Shown: one piece after another, positions 44,901 to 55,871 of the stretch
Layout of the letters: every line of letters starts with the position of its first letter
Position numbering within the stretch: the first letter of the stretch is position 1
DNA from: Saccharum officinarum
Taxonomy: Eukaryota; Streptophyta; Magnoliopsida; Poales; Poaceae
Assembly (NCBI GenBank): GCA_020631735.1
Contig: CM036201.1
Location: 79,894,502-79,958,501 of the forward strand
Direction of reading: 5' to 3'
Length of the DNA: 64,000 bases
Notes under the pieces: generated by a model
What the model was told of the DNA's origin: nothing
The model's input: only the letters and a program-made list of their open reading frames with translations
Databases searched by the model: none
Program-made: the position numbers and the translations under genes

Positions 44901-46906
44901 CATAAGCTTTCTAGATTATCTTAGATCATATCTTTTGGAGTTAGGAATCTTCAGTTATGTTAGAAATAGTTAGCTGCTGTCCTGGATGTCTTACTGTGTA
45001 TTTTGGTGTTGGATGTGGTAACCTAAGTAATGCTACTCTTGTAATTGTAAGGTGCTAGGGCCTTAACCAAAGAAGAACAGATATATCTTAGGTTGGGTAG
45101 ATTAGGTAAGTACTTCTCCACCGGAGAAGAGATTTACACGTATTGATGAAGTGACTTGAATATAGTACTTTCATTGCTGAATTGTATTTCATTCCGAGCA
45201 TGTTGCACCCATTATGCATCCATGATATTTATTGTGCACTCATGCAATAGGTGTTCCGGAGGGGGTAACGCTCCTCGAATTCGAGCAAGTGATTTCGGAG
45301 GAAGTCCAGGAGCAGTCGGAGAACCCGACGAAGCAGCCATCGAAGGGCACGCCGTTGATGACCTACCCGAGTGTCCTGACCGCCGGCCCTCGACCTTTCT
45401 AAAAGGCAAGCCCCGGTGCATGCTGACCCAATCATTTGAAATATAATTCTTGAGTACTTTTACTTGTTTACTGCATTAAGTTGTAGGAGTTGTATGGAAA
45501 CACTTGTTGCATTACAACTGTCCTTGTCCAGATATCATACTTACACCCTAAATTAGGTTTAGGCCGTGTTAATGCTTAGCCCTGCTTAGTCCGGTAGAAG
45601 TCGGGTGATTTCCGGTCATCCGCGAGATCTAGGAATGGGTCACGAGTGGCTGTGATCCTATCGTGAATGGAACCATGCCTAAAAATGAATTTGAGACCGG
45701 GCGGGAGTTCGATAGTGCAGCCGCAAGACACTTCACGTCTTGGGTGTGGAGCTATGCTCGTCTGAGTCGTTTAAGGACCGATTCGCTGTACGTCCTTGAG
45801 TCATGTTGAATGCAGTCTAACACTTAGTTGGCCGGATAAGTCGTTCTGACCGCGAATCCGAGTAATACAGTTCAGGCCAGGAATCGAATGGTAGGTTGCT
45901 TCTTGGAGGAGAGAAAGGATGTGCTTGGGACATTGGCGTGAGACCAGGGGGGGGTTAGAGTCCCTATCACCTGGCAGAGTGTCACCCTTGGGGTTGCGAC
46001 ATCAGTCGGACCCGCGGCTCCTGAACTGTACAAAGGTAACCTGAGCAGCCCTCGCTAGGCGTGACTCGTTGAGTGTTAGAAATACCCCTCCAGCTGGATA
46101 GGAATTCGATTCGAATCGTCGTCGCTCCCGGTTAGTGAGCACTTGACTTGAGCAGCGGCAACGTAGATCTCATTAAATGAACAGGTGGTTAAGGAATGAT
46201 ACAATGTTGCCACAATTCATACCTGCTCTGAATATAATGATGATAATTGTTTGATTATAATCAAGTGCATGCTTAGTACAGTGCTAAGATAGATGACAGG
46301 TAAATGCTAAAAAGAACTGCTAGTACAGGTTATAAGAGTTTCAATTACTTATGCCTTTATGCAAAAATGTGATATTAGCTAGCCTTTTATGTAAGCCTTG
46401 CATAATCCTTGGTGTCATCTTATTTCTGGTTTTGACGGGTAAGTCTAGCTGAGTACATTCCAGTACTCAGGGTTTATTCCCTCTTGTTGCAGATGATATG
46501 CTCTATCAAGGCTTCTGCAAAACTTGTCTCCACCCTGCGGGTGACGAAGACTAGATCACTAGGGCGTGATCATCTTTTATGTACTTTCCTGATGCTTTTG
46601 CGGGTTGTTGATCGACAAGACTGGCAGTAGTTAAACAACTGGTGTGTGTATGCTTCCGCTACTTTATAAACTTGGTTTGTAATAATTGCGACTCCGTGTG
46701 TGTAAACTTATTTCGGAACTACTTGTGAAATGTAACGTATGATGTTGTATGTTGAATGATGCGATCTTGGTTGTAAGCAAGTTGGTTTGAAATCCTTCGT
46801 GGTTTCGATTGACTACCGGGATTATATGGGCTCAAGTTCGAAAATTTAAGCGCTTCGGTGCTTTTTTTTGTACGTGTGCTCTTATAATTTGGTCGGTTCT
46901 GTTACA
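41910..46906 (+). repeat. Element B2 5' LTR (4997 bp)
   Basis: Nearly identical to 31131-36155 but 28 bases shorter, mostly one-base losses in homopolymer runs. At those positions the 3' LTR at 53348 usually agrees with B1, so the losses are probably consensus errors near a contig end. Confidence 0.88.
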
Positions 46907-47679
46907 GCTGGTATTGGAGCATAATTCAACATTAAACACATCGTACGAGTATTTAAAAGCAAAAGTATTTGATTATGAAAAGGGTTAAAACTCTAAAAAT
47001 TATTTTCATAGGTATGTCAGTGATCACATCCCTTAGCCCAAATAAGGACTCTTAGGTGGCTTATTATAAAGACTAACTTGGGGGCCTTGTTTGTTTTTGT
47101 TTCGTCATCCATACGGCGTGATATTGTATGGATGCCTTCTACTTGGGTGGTAATGTATGTATCAATTGCCTCGACGCTCTGGTAAGTGTGAATTGTGAGA
47201 GCATGATCGTCCAACCGGTGATCTAGGGGAGAGTAGTTTTGGTGACTTGCATACTTACATGTTTAAACCGTGTAATTATATAAGCACTTAATTGTGGGAA
47301 CCTTTATATCGGGTAGCTTTGATACTGAAGTATATACATCAGGGGGATGTGTATATGGAAAGTATTTAAATTACTGCTTTCTTGTGTGCTTATATTGGGA
47401 AACTGTTGGGCTGAAATGAGATTTTCTGCAGGTACACTAACAGCGTAACGAGTAGACCGATAGTTTCGCTTATATGAGAGAACGTATGTATGCCACCGCC
47501 TAGCGTTAGAACTTTAGGTTTCTATTAAGATGAGAGGGCGTACGGAACGTGCATGCATCATGTTTAATTATATCATACATATCATTTACTCCCTCCTTAA
47601 AAATGTCAATAGTCCTGACTAAATTAAATTTCGTATCCCCTAAATGATCCTCACTTTAAGTCGTATCTTGTTGCTACAG

Positions 47680-48286
47680 ATGGCACGTACCAAGAGGACC
47701 GCTCGCAAGTCCACTGGAGGCAGGGCACCTCGTCACCAGCTCGCTCCACATGAGCCCCGCCCTGAACCCACTTAGGTGGAAAGGCTGAGGGCTGAGTTGG
47801 CTGAAGTGACTGCTGCCCAGAATGCAGCGCGTCAGCAACTGGAGCAAGTGATCCGTGATCATAACCAGGAAACACTTGCAGTCCAGAGATTGACAGTAGC
47901 AAATCGCAACTATCAACGCATGCTGGTCCATATCATGAATCAGAGGGATGAAGCCTAGCACGAGGAGAACGTTCTGAGAGCTCGTCAGTTTGAGCTCGAG
48001 CAACAGTTGGAGAATGCTGAAGAATACAATGACAATCTTCATGAAGAAGTGCACCGCCTGAACAACCAGCTAAATCCTCTGCTGCCTCGAAACATCAACG
48101 CAGATGAGGACATGGGTTCGGAATCTTCATGGCTAAAGACAATGATGAAGTGGAGGTCAATGGGCCCCAAGATGCCGCACCAAAAGAAGAGCCAGAAGAA
48201 GAAGAAAAAGAAGACAAGGAGTTAGAGCCTGTTAGCGACGAGGATGGCGGGGAGATCCTTGACACCGACTCTGAGGACGATGCTTA
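47680..48286 (+). pseudogene. Element B2 ORF0: histone H3 tail mimic
   Basis: The same H3-like 31-residue start as in B1, with the same TAG at 47773-47775 and at 47956-47958. The coiled-coil part between the two stops is uninterrupted here. One G is missing near 48120, which shifts the acidic tail out of frame; B1 has that G. Taken together, the two copies imply a protein of about 200 residues before decay. Confidence 0.8.
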
Positions 48287-48945
48287 GAGTAGTCATCGCG
48301 TAGCTACGATGTTAGAATCATCTTTTGTGCCTCATGGGGTTGGAGTGAGGCTTTGTAATAACTTGACTTTTGGATGTAAGGTCGAACCCTATGTTTCCTT
48401 GATATTTAGTTGAACCTGTTAATTTTGATCACAATTGGATGTCTTATTGCGTGTGTTCGATGATGGTGTCACGATTAGCACCCTTCGGTGCCACGACGAA
48501 ACCGAGGGCCTCCTATGGCGCGCGACATAAGGCTATGCTGCTTGGCACGCGCTGGTATCGAGGTGGCTAGTCATGACCCACCATGGAACACTACCGTTGA
48601 GAAGTCTCTTTGTGGTCAGTTTGAAGTAGCCTTTCTCAGTCAACTAAAATTTTTGAGATTGAATCCAAGTACCGGGCGAAAGGTCAAAAATCACGTAGAT
48701 ATTAACGTAAACGGTTCAGTAACTGTTGTGCTCCTTGTGGGTGAGCCTTTATCAAAGTACATCTTGTTGGATTCTCTCGCATGATTGCGTCACTTGATGC
48801 GCTTGATTGGATTGTGCGGTTGGATGAATTATTGTGCCATGATTATTTTGAGAAGTCTATTTTATGAAGTTAGTTTGACATATTTACAATAATTCATCTA
48901 CAAATTTCTCACATCGTCAGTGCTCATTGGCTATGCATTTTGCAG

Positions 48946-51900
48946 ATGTCGTATAATCTCTGTCGGGGTCGTGGCAATGAGGATGAGGAACAGCCACCCC
49001 CTCCGCCACCACCTACCCCGGCTGAGCTGATGCAGACCGTGGTCGAAGGGCAGCGCATGCTGGCAGATGCTATGCGCCAGCTTGCCAACCGGGAGGCTCG
49101 TCATGGCCGCCAGGGCCCAGAACCCAATTAGTACAGTGATTTCAAGGACTTCCTTGATACTAAGCCCCCGCTCTTTAAGGAGGCAGAGGAACCACTGCAA
49201 GCTGATGAGTGGTTGAACACTATTGAACAAAAGTTTCGTCTGCTTCGCTTGACTGATGAGCTAAAGACTGAATATGCTTCTCACCAACTGCATGGTCTAG
49301 CGGGTATTTGGTGGAGCCACTATCGTTCCACACTGCCTCCAAATGTCCCGATTGCTTGGGACCAGTTCAAGGCCGCATTTCGTGGGAACTATATTCCTCC
49401 AGGTCTTATAGCTATCAAGCACACAGAATTTATGAGGCTGTCGTAGGGAAATAAAAGCTTGACTGAATATCTGCAATCTTTCAATAACCTGGCAAGGTAT
49501 GCCACAGAGTTTGTGGATGCTGATGCCAAGAAAATTGCTAGCTTTAAAAGAGGCCTCGGCCCAAAGCTGATGAAGACTATGGGCACTAGCAAGTGTACTA
49601 CCTTCAATGAATTTATCAGTGATGCTCTGACTCAAGAGAACAATAACTCTATTTATGCTGCTTCTAAGAGCCGCAAGAGGGAACTTGAGGCAGGTGCTTC
49701 ACAGTCTCGAGCTGCAGCTGCCCCGAGGGCTCCTCCTCGCCCTCCTGCCACAAGTGCTAAGTTCCGTCCTCCGCAAAAGAAGGCGTCAGTGAAGACTGGA
49801 TTTCGCAAGGCATATACAGTGGCTCTGCCAAAGGGTAATTCGGGCCAAGGCAGCTCCAGTGTCCCTCCTAGCAACATGCCTTGCTGGAACTGCAACAAGT
49901 CAGGCCATTGGTCCAGGAACTGTCCTTACCCTAAGAAGAATGTCAACCAAGGTGGCCGTCAAGGGCACGCTCATTATAACAGTATTGAGGAAATCCCATC
50001 TGGTGAGGTTGTCACTGCTGGTAAGTTCCTAGTTGACCAACATCCTGCAGTGGTACTTTTTGATTCAGGTGTTTTGCATTCCTTTATCAGTCCTAAGTTT
50101 GCATCAAAGTTTGCACATAAATTGCATACTGTTGAAGGTGGAGGTTATTGCATTAGCGCAGCAAGTGGGAATATTTCCACAAATAAAGTAGTGGGGAATC
50201 TTGAGTTTGAGATAAAAGGGCAAAAGTACTCGCTTGCCTTAGTGGTTTTGCCGGGATTAGGCATAGATGTTATTCTGGGCATGAATTGGATGAGTCAGAA
50301 TGGGGTACTCATTGATATATCCACTCGGGTAGTTATGCTCAGAGATCCTACAGATCAAAGGGGTTTTCTGGTACAACTTCCTAGAAAAATTGATTTGTCT
50401 GGGGAAGTTCATGCTGTGCAAGCAAAGGCGTTGGCTGAAATTCCCGTAGTAAATGAGTTTCCGGACGTTTTTCCCGATGATTTGCCGGGACTCCCTCCGG
50501 ATCGGGATGTGGAATTTAAAATTGAGTTGTTGCCTAGCACGGCTCCCATCTCTAGGATACCTTATAGGATGCCTCCGAATGAGCTAGCTAAACTTAAGGT
50601 GCAGTTGAATGAACTTTTGAAGAAGGGGTTGATTCATCCTAGTTCGTCTCCGTGGGGATGCCCTGCTATCTTTGTGAAGAAGAAGGATCAGACCTTGCGG
50701 AAGTATGTAGATTATAGACCTCTGAATTCAGTCACTGTCAAAAATAAGTATCCTCTGCCACGTATCGATATCCTGTTCGATCAGTTGTCCAAAGCTAAAG
50801 TATTTTCCAAGATTGATCTAAGGTCTGGTTACCATCAGATTAAAATCCGTCCCGAAGATATTCCAAAAACAGCTTTCTCGACAAGATACGACCTTTATGA
50901 GTATCTTGTTATGTCGTTCGGCCTGACAAATGCTCCCGCACACTTCATGTGCTTGATGAATTCGGTGTTTATGCCCGAATTGGACAAGTTTGTGGTGGTA
51001 TTTATTGATGAAATTTTGATATATTCTAAAAGTGAGGAAGAACACGCTGAACACCTGCGGATAGTTCTCACCAGACTACGAGAACATCAACTGTATGCGA
51101 AGTTCAGTAAATATGAGTTCTGGCTTCGTGAAGTACCTTTCCTTGGGCATGTGTTGTCCGATAGGGGAATTATGGTGGATCCCACCAAGGTACAGGAAGT
51201 ATTGAATTGGAAGGCTCCTACTTCGGTTCATGAGGTCCAGAGTTTTCTTTGGTTGGCTGGCTATTATCGTCGCTTCATCCCGGATTTCTCAAAAATAGCC
51301 AAACCCATGACTCGGTTGCTGCAAAAAGACACCTGGTTTGTCTGGACTCCTGAGTGTGATGCGGCTTTTCACCAATTGTGCACCCTCCTAACCTCGGCTC
51401 CGGTTTTGGCACAACCAGATATCGAGAAACCATTTGATGTTTATTGTGATGCCTCAGGCATAGGTTTGGGAGGTGTGCTGATGCAAGAAGGCCGAGTGAT
51501 TGCATATACCTCTCGACAACTTCGGAAACATGAGGTGAATTATCCAACGCATGACTTAGAACTGGCCGCAGTTGTTCATGCTTTGAAAGTATGGCGGCAT
51601 TATCTGCTGGGCAATGTCTGCAATATCTACACAGACCACAAAAGCCTCAAATACATCTTCACCCAACCCGAGTTAAATATGCATCAAAGAAGATGGCTCG
51701 AGTTGATTAAGGATTATAACCTTCAAGTGCACTATCATCCTGGCAAGGCAAATGTGGTTGCGGATGCTTTAAGCCGTAAGTCTCATTGCCATTCCCTAGT
51801 TGAAACTGATTTTCATCGATCTCGCCTTCTACATCCAGCAGTCTTGTACAACATCACTGTCAGTGTACTCTCAAAGGCAGAATTATTGAGCTCCAAAAGA

Positions 51901-53283
51901 CTGATCCTGGTGTATTCCACATAAAACGCAAGATGAAAGAGCAAGAAACTACACAGTTCAGGGTAGATGAAGAGGGTGTACTATGGTTCAAGGATAGGTT
52001 AGTTATGCCTAAGGACCGAGAGCTTAGAAATGATATTATGTCTGAAGCACACTCCTCTAAGTTGTCCATCCATCCTGGTAGCAATAAGATGTATTATGAT
52101 TTGAAGCCATACTATTGGTGGACAAAAATGCGGAAAGAAAGAGCTGCATATGTTGCCAGGTGTGACACCTGCTGTAGAGTTAAAGCGGTGCATATGAAAG
52201 CTGGGTTACTTCAACCACTTTCTATCCCAGGTTGGAAATGGGAAGAGATAAGTATGGATTTCGTTGTCGGACTTCCTCCTACTGTCAAAAATCATAACTC
52301 TATCTGGGTAATCGTGGATCGTTTAACCAAATCAGCTCACTTCATTCCTGTTAGAGTGGACTATCGTCCCACTGACTATGCTGAATTGTACTTCAATCAG
52401 ATAGTCCGGCTCCATGGGATACCTCGTACTATCATCTCTGACCGTGGTCCGCAATTCACTGCTCGCTTTTGGGAGCACTTGCATCACCTTCTGGGAACCA
52501 AGTTAGTGAGAAGCTCTGCTTATCACCCCTAGACGTCAGGTCAGACGGAACGAGTTAACCAAATCTTGGAAGATCTGTTGCGGGCATGTGTAATATCATC
52601 CAAGGGTTCTTGGGAAAAAATGGTTACCTCTAGCTGAGTTTTCGTACAACAATAGTTACCAAGAGAGTATTAAGATGGCCCCATTCAAAGCTTTGTACGG
52701 TCGTAAGTGTAGAACTCCACTAAACTGGGTAGAAGCTGGTGAAAGAAGGTATTATGGTATTGATTTTGTTCCGGAAGCTGAGGAACAAGTCCGTACCATC
52801 CAAAAACATATGGCTGCGGCCCAAGCTAGACAAAAGAGTTATGCTGATCATCGCAGAAAGCCACTCGAGTTTGAAGTTGGAGACTTCGTTTATCTGAAAG
52901 TTTCTCAAATGAAGAGTGTCCAACGTTTTGGTGTTAAGCGGAAACTTGCGCCAAGATACGTGGGTCCTTTCCAAATCATAGGCAAGAGTGGAGCTGTTGC
53001 GTACAAAATCCAGTTACCTCCTAAAATGAGTGCCATATTCAACATCTTCCATGTATCTCAGCTCAAAAAGTGTCTTTGAGTTCCTGAGGAAAGAGTCCCT
53101 TTAGGAGATATCAGGCTGGAATCCGATCTAACTTACGAAGAAAAGCCAGTCCGAGTGATCGATACTCAAGAACGAGTGACTAGAAGCAAAGTGGTTAAGT
53201 GGTATAAAGTAATGTGGAGTAATCAGGGTAGTGAAAGTGACGCTACATGGGAACGGGAAGACTATTTGCGGGATGGTTATTAG
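48946..53283 (+). pseudogene. gag-pol: Element B2 gag-pol polyprotein with chromodomain
   Basis: A single frame runs through gag and pol, as in other Tekay elements. The longest open part (49459-51924, 821 codons) carries the CCHC knuckle at its residues 142-155, protease FDSG, RT and RNase H. RT has FIDEILIYS, so the second catalytic Asp is Glu. Integrase follows (CDTCCRVK, MDFVVGLPP, SDRGPQF, GQTERVNQILED), then GPFQI, IFNIFHVSQLKKCL and a chromodomain ending DATWERED. Nonsense codons: TAG 49129-49131, 49444-49446, 52530-52532 and 53281-53283, and TGA 53077-53079. Frameshifts occur near 51868 and 52617. The element cannot be autonomous. Confidence 0.9.
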
Positions 53284-53334
53284 AAATTCCATGAAAAATG
53301 GTACGCTTTCCAAATCTCGGGAGGAGATTTTTAT

Positions 53335-53346
53335 AAGGGGGGAGGG
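53335..53346 (+). other. Element B2 polypurine tract
   Basis: AAGGGGGGAGGG stands immediately before the 3' LTR start TGTAACACC. Confidence 0.8.
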
Positions 53347-53347
53347 C

Positions 53348-54518
53348 TGTAACACCTCAGGTGTTTAGCTCCTTAATTGCATTGTATTTGCATGAGCATA
53401 AGCATGCATCATTTCATGTTATTTTATGTGGTTGCAACTAATGTGGTTGTTTTTAGAATTTTGTTTGGCTCACATCATGTGACACTAGGTAGTTGGTGTA
53501 ACAAAAGGGGAGAGTAGCTAATTATACCTCACAACACCTTAGTTATACTTAGGGTCACTAATGAAGCAAGGTTCATGTTGACCAAAATTTCCAAAATACC
53601 CTCCAATGTGTTGTTGACCAACATTAGGACCTAGAGTGCCTTAGTTTGACCAATTATAAAGTCTAGCCTAGAGACCTTGCATGGAGGAGCACCCTTAATA
53701 AAAGTTGTAGGGAATTTTATGGGGAACAAAAGTCTCAATATGGTCATCTCATGAAAATGACCAGAACATGCTCAAAATTGGCCCACAAGTCAGCTAGAGG
53801 GGTTGACTCAGCACTTAGAAAATTTCTAAGTCTCAAAAGTGTCCCTTCAGTTTGATGGTGGCCTACTTTGGGAGCTTGTAGTTTGCAAACCAGACCAAAC
53901 CAGCCCCAACTCATATTAACACTTTTGTAGTACTCACTTAGCTCTACAACATTGTCAACATCACCATCACCTAGTTCTAAATGGTTTAGGAGATATGGTG
54001 CCTGGAAAAATGGGTTTCAGTCGGCATAGTGACTGAAACTAAGTTTTAGTTTTCGGGTACCCCACTTTGGAGCTCTGTGGTTTCAAATCCAAGCCGAACC
54101 AGTTCTTGAGCCTATTAGCAAGATTGTAGCCCTCATGTAGCTCTATCATTTTGATGTTATCACCTTCGGCTAACTCAAGCTGTTTTCGGAGATAATCACC
54201 GTTGAAATCGCACTGTCAGTCGAACGATGACGGCCTCCATTCAGTCAACGGTGACGCCATTCAACCGGACAGTCGGCCCGCGTCGTGGCGCTCGGGCAGA
54301 GCCCGGTGGCCGCGTGGCGCGCGTGTTCTGCCGACGCCCCACGTCGACTGCTAGCTCATCGTGAAGACCTGGACGACCCGCTTCCCCCTCCATTTCCATC
54401 GCCCTCCTTCCCTAGTTCACCGGTAAGGCGACCGAGTGTCCTCCACCACCACAGCTGGCTCTGCCGCCTTTGTTTGCGTCAACCATCGCGCCACCACACC
54501 CAAGAGCTCACGCACAAC
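53348..54518 (+). repeat. Element B2 3' LTR, first 1171 bp only
   Basis: It matches the start of both 5' LTRs, with TCAGGTGTTTAG in place of TCAGGTTTTTAG and few other changes. After CGCACAAC the sequence switches to copia LTR. About 3.8 kb of this LTR are missing. Confidence 0.88.
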
Positions 54519-54735
54519 TAGGTGTCTTGGTTACTAAAACACAACCCTTAAGCATATACCTTTGCCTTGATCACGTAGGGTTGCGTCCAAATCCAAGTGT
54601 GGCCATCATGATCACCATGTCCATCTTGCCACCAACCTTGGAATGTACTAATCCTCATATGCTACATACAACTTAGGCATAGGATTAGTACTTAGGCATT
54701 GTCACTAATTACCAACACCAAACATAGGACTTTCA
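54519..54735 (-). repeat. Sirevirus 3' LTR stub
   Basis: It matches 63069-63285. Its outer 1.7 kb are missing and it fuses to the element B 3' LTR. The bases AC at 54517-54518 fit both parents. Confidence 0.88.
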
Positions 54736-55871
54736 ATCTCTCCCTTGTTGGTAATTGGTGACAAACCTTTCACAAAGATGTTATGATGAAATTTTGATTG
54801 AACCCATATCACATTGTCCAAGTATATTACCATGTGTAAGAATTATGGACATGTGATCATGAATTCAAATTGATAGCAATGGCTCCCCCTACATGTATGC
54901 TATATGTTTCGATTTTGGAAGCATACATGTTAGATAGGAAAAAAATATAGGAGCATTGACTATCAATAGGTGCTAAGTGTTTTAGATTATAGATCTTTGA
55001 AGCGTGATACCATCGGAGTAGCGATAAACACCATCTTAGCACCTTGTGTAGTTAGATTCCACTTGGAAAAACACAAACATAACTAGAAACCTCGTGAGAT
55101 CAACATTATAAGCAAGGCTCTAGTACCACTTTGAAAAACATGAAGCAAGAAAAATCTAACTACTTCCTATTCATGCTAGTACCTCAATACATCATTCAAA
55201 TTATACTAGCAAGTCACCACACAAGCAATGTATCAGAAAAAATGTATAACTATGCATCATACATATGAAGTGCACATAGAAATGCAACATTCATGTTTAA
55301 GAGCTTGCTCCCCCTACTTGTGTGCTTCTTTTATCAATTCTCCCCCTTTAGGATTTAACTTTGTGAACAACATTTTCTACCCCACAACATTTTTTTTAGT
55401 TCTATCTTTGTGAACAACATTTTCTCCCCCTTTGGCACCAATTGACCACAAGGAGCAAACTTTAGATAGATTATCATGTTGAAATATGGGGTGAGGATCA
55501 AGTTTATGAATCAACCTAGATTGCTTGAATAAATAAAATACTTCGATTTGATCCAAGGGCAAGCTTCTTCACACCTCCCTAGAAGGGTTATCATGCACCA
55601 TGGTGAAGCAAATATTTAGACAAGTTTTCTAGATTAAACACTTAGGATCACAAGCTACTTAAACAAGTTATATGCTACCACTAGATCATACAAGTCATGG
55701 AAACAATAGTGGTACCATATAAACTTCAAATTCATTTGATTTTCATGAATGAGCCTAGAACATATAAATTATGACTAGATGCACTAAACAAGTCCTTAGC
55801 ATAGGATGTATGACATGTCAACCAATTGTACCTTGGGGCTCGAAGGAGAGGCATGTCATATATGGGGTGCA
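54736..55871 (-). other. Sirevirus 3' non-coding region with repeated polypurine tracts
   Basis: The primary tract AAGGGAGAGAT (complement) is at 54736-54746. Further tracts (complement of CTCCCCCT-like sequence) are at 54883-54890, 55308-55315, 55340-55349 and 55424-55435. A 19-bp direct repeat TTTGTGAACAACATTTTCT lies near 55360 and 55408. No envelope-like ORF is visible. Confidence 0.75.

Larger units (their letters stand above)
41838..52487. repeat. second copy of the ~10.7-kb duplicated block
   Basis: It begins right after the gap with 72 bases of LTR B' flank, then element B again. See the first copy at 31060-41737. Confidence 0.9.
41910..54518 (+). mobile_element. Element B, copy B2: full internal region, truncated 3' LTR
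   Basis: The order is 5' LTR 41910-46906, PBS 46909-46921, ORF0 47680-48286, gag-pol 48946-53283, polypurine tract and 3' LTR from 53348. The 3' LTR breaks off at 54518, where a truncated Sirevirus LTR starts. This copy shows the complete domain order that B1 loses in the gap. Confidence 0.9.

Noticed and set aside
31060..52487. A true tandem duplication or two independent insertions of element B
   Set aside because: The flank of LTR B' is copied too and the break coincides with a 100-N gap, so an assembly overlap or allelic contig is more likely. It is kept as a finding, not as a biological claim.
37021..53283. TAG reassigned to Gln
   Set aside because: A plant nuclear genome uses the standard code, and host and copia frames end normally. 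C-to-T change at CAG explains the pattern more simply.
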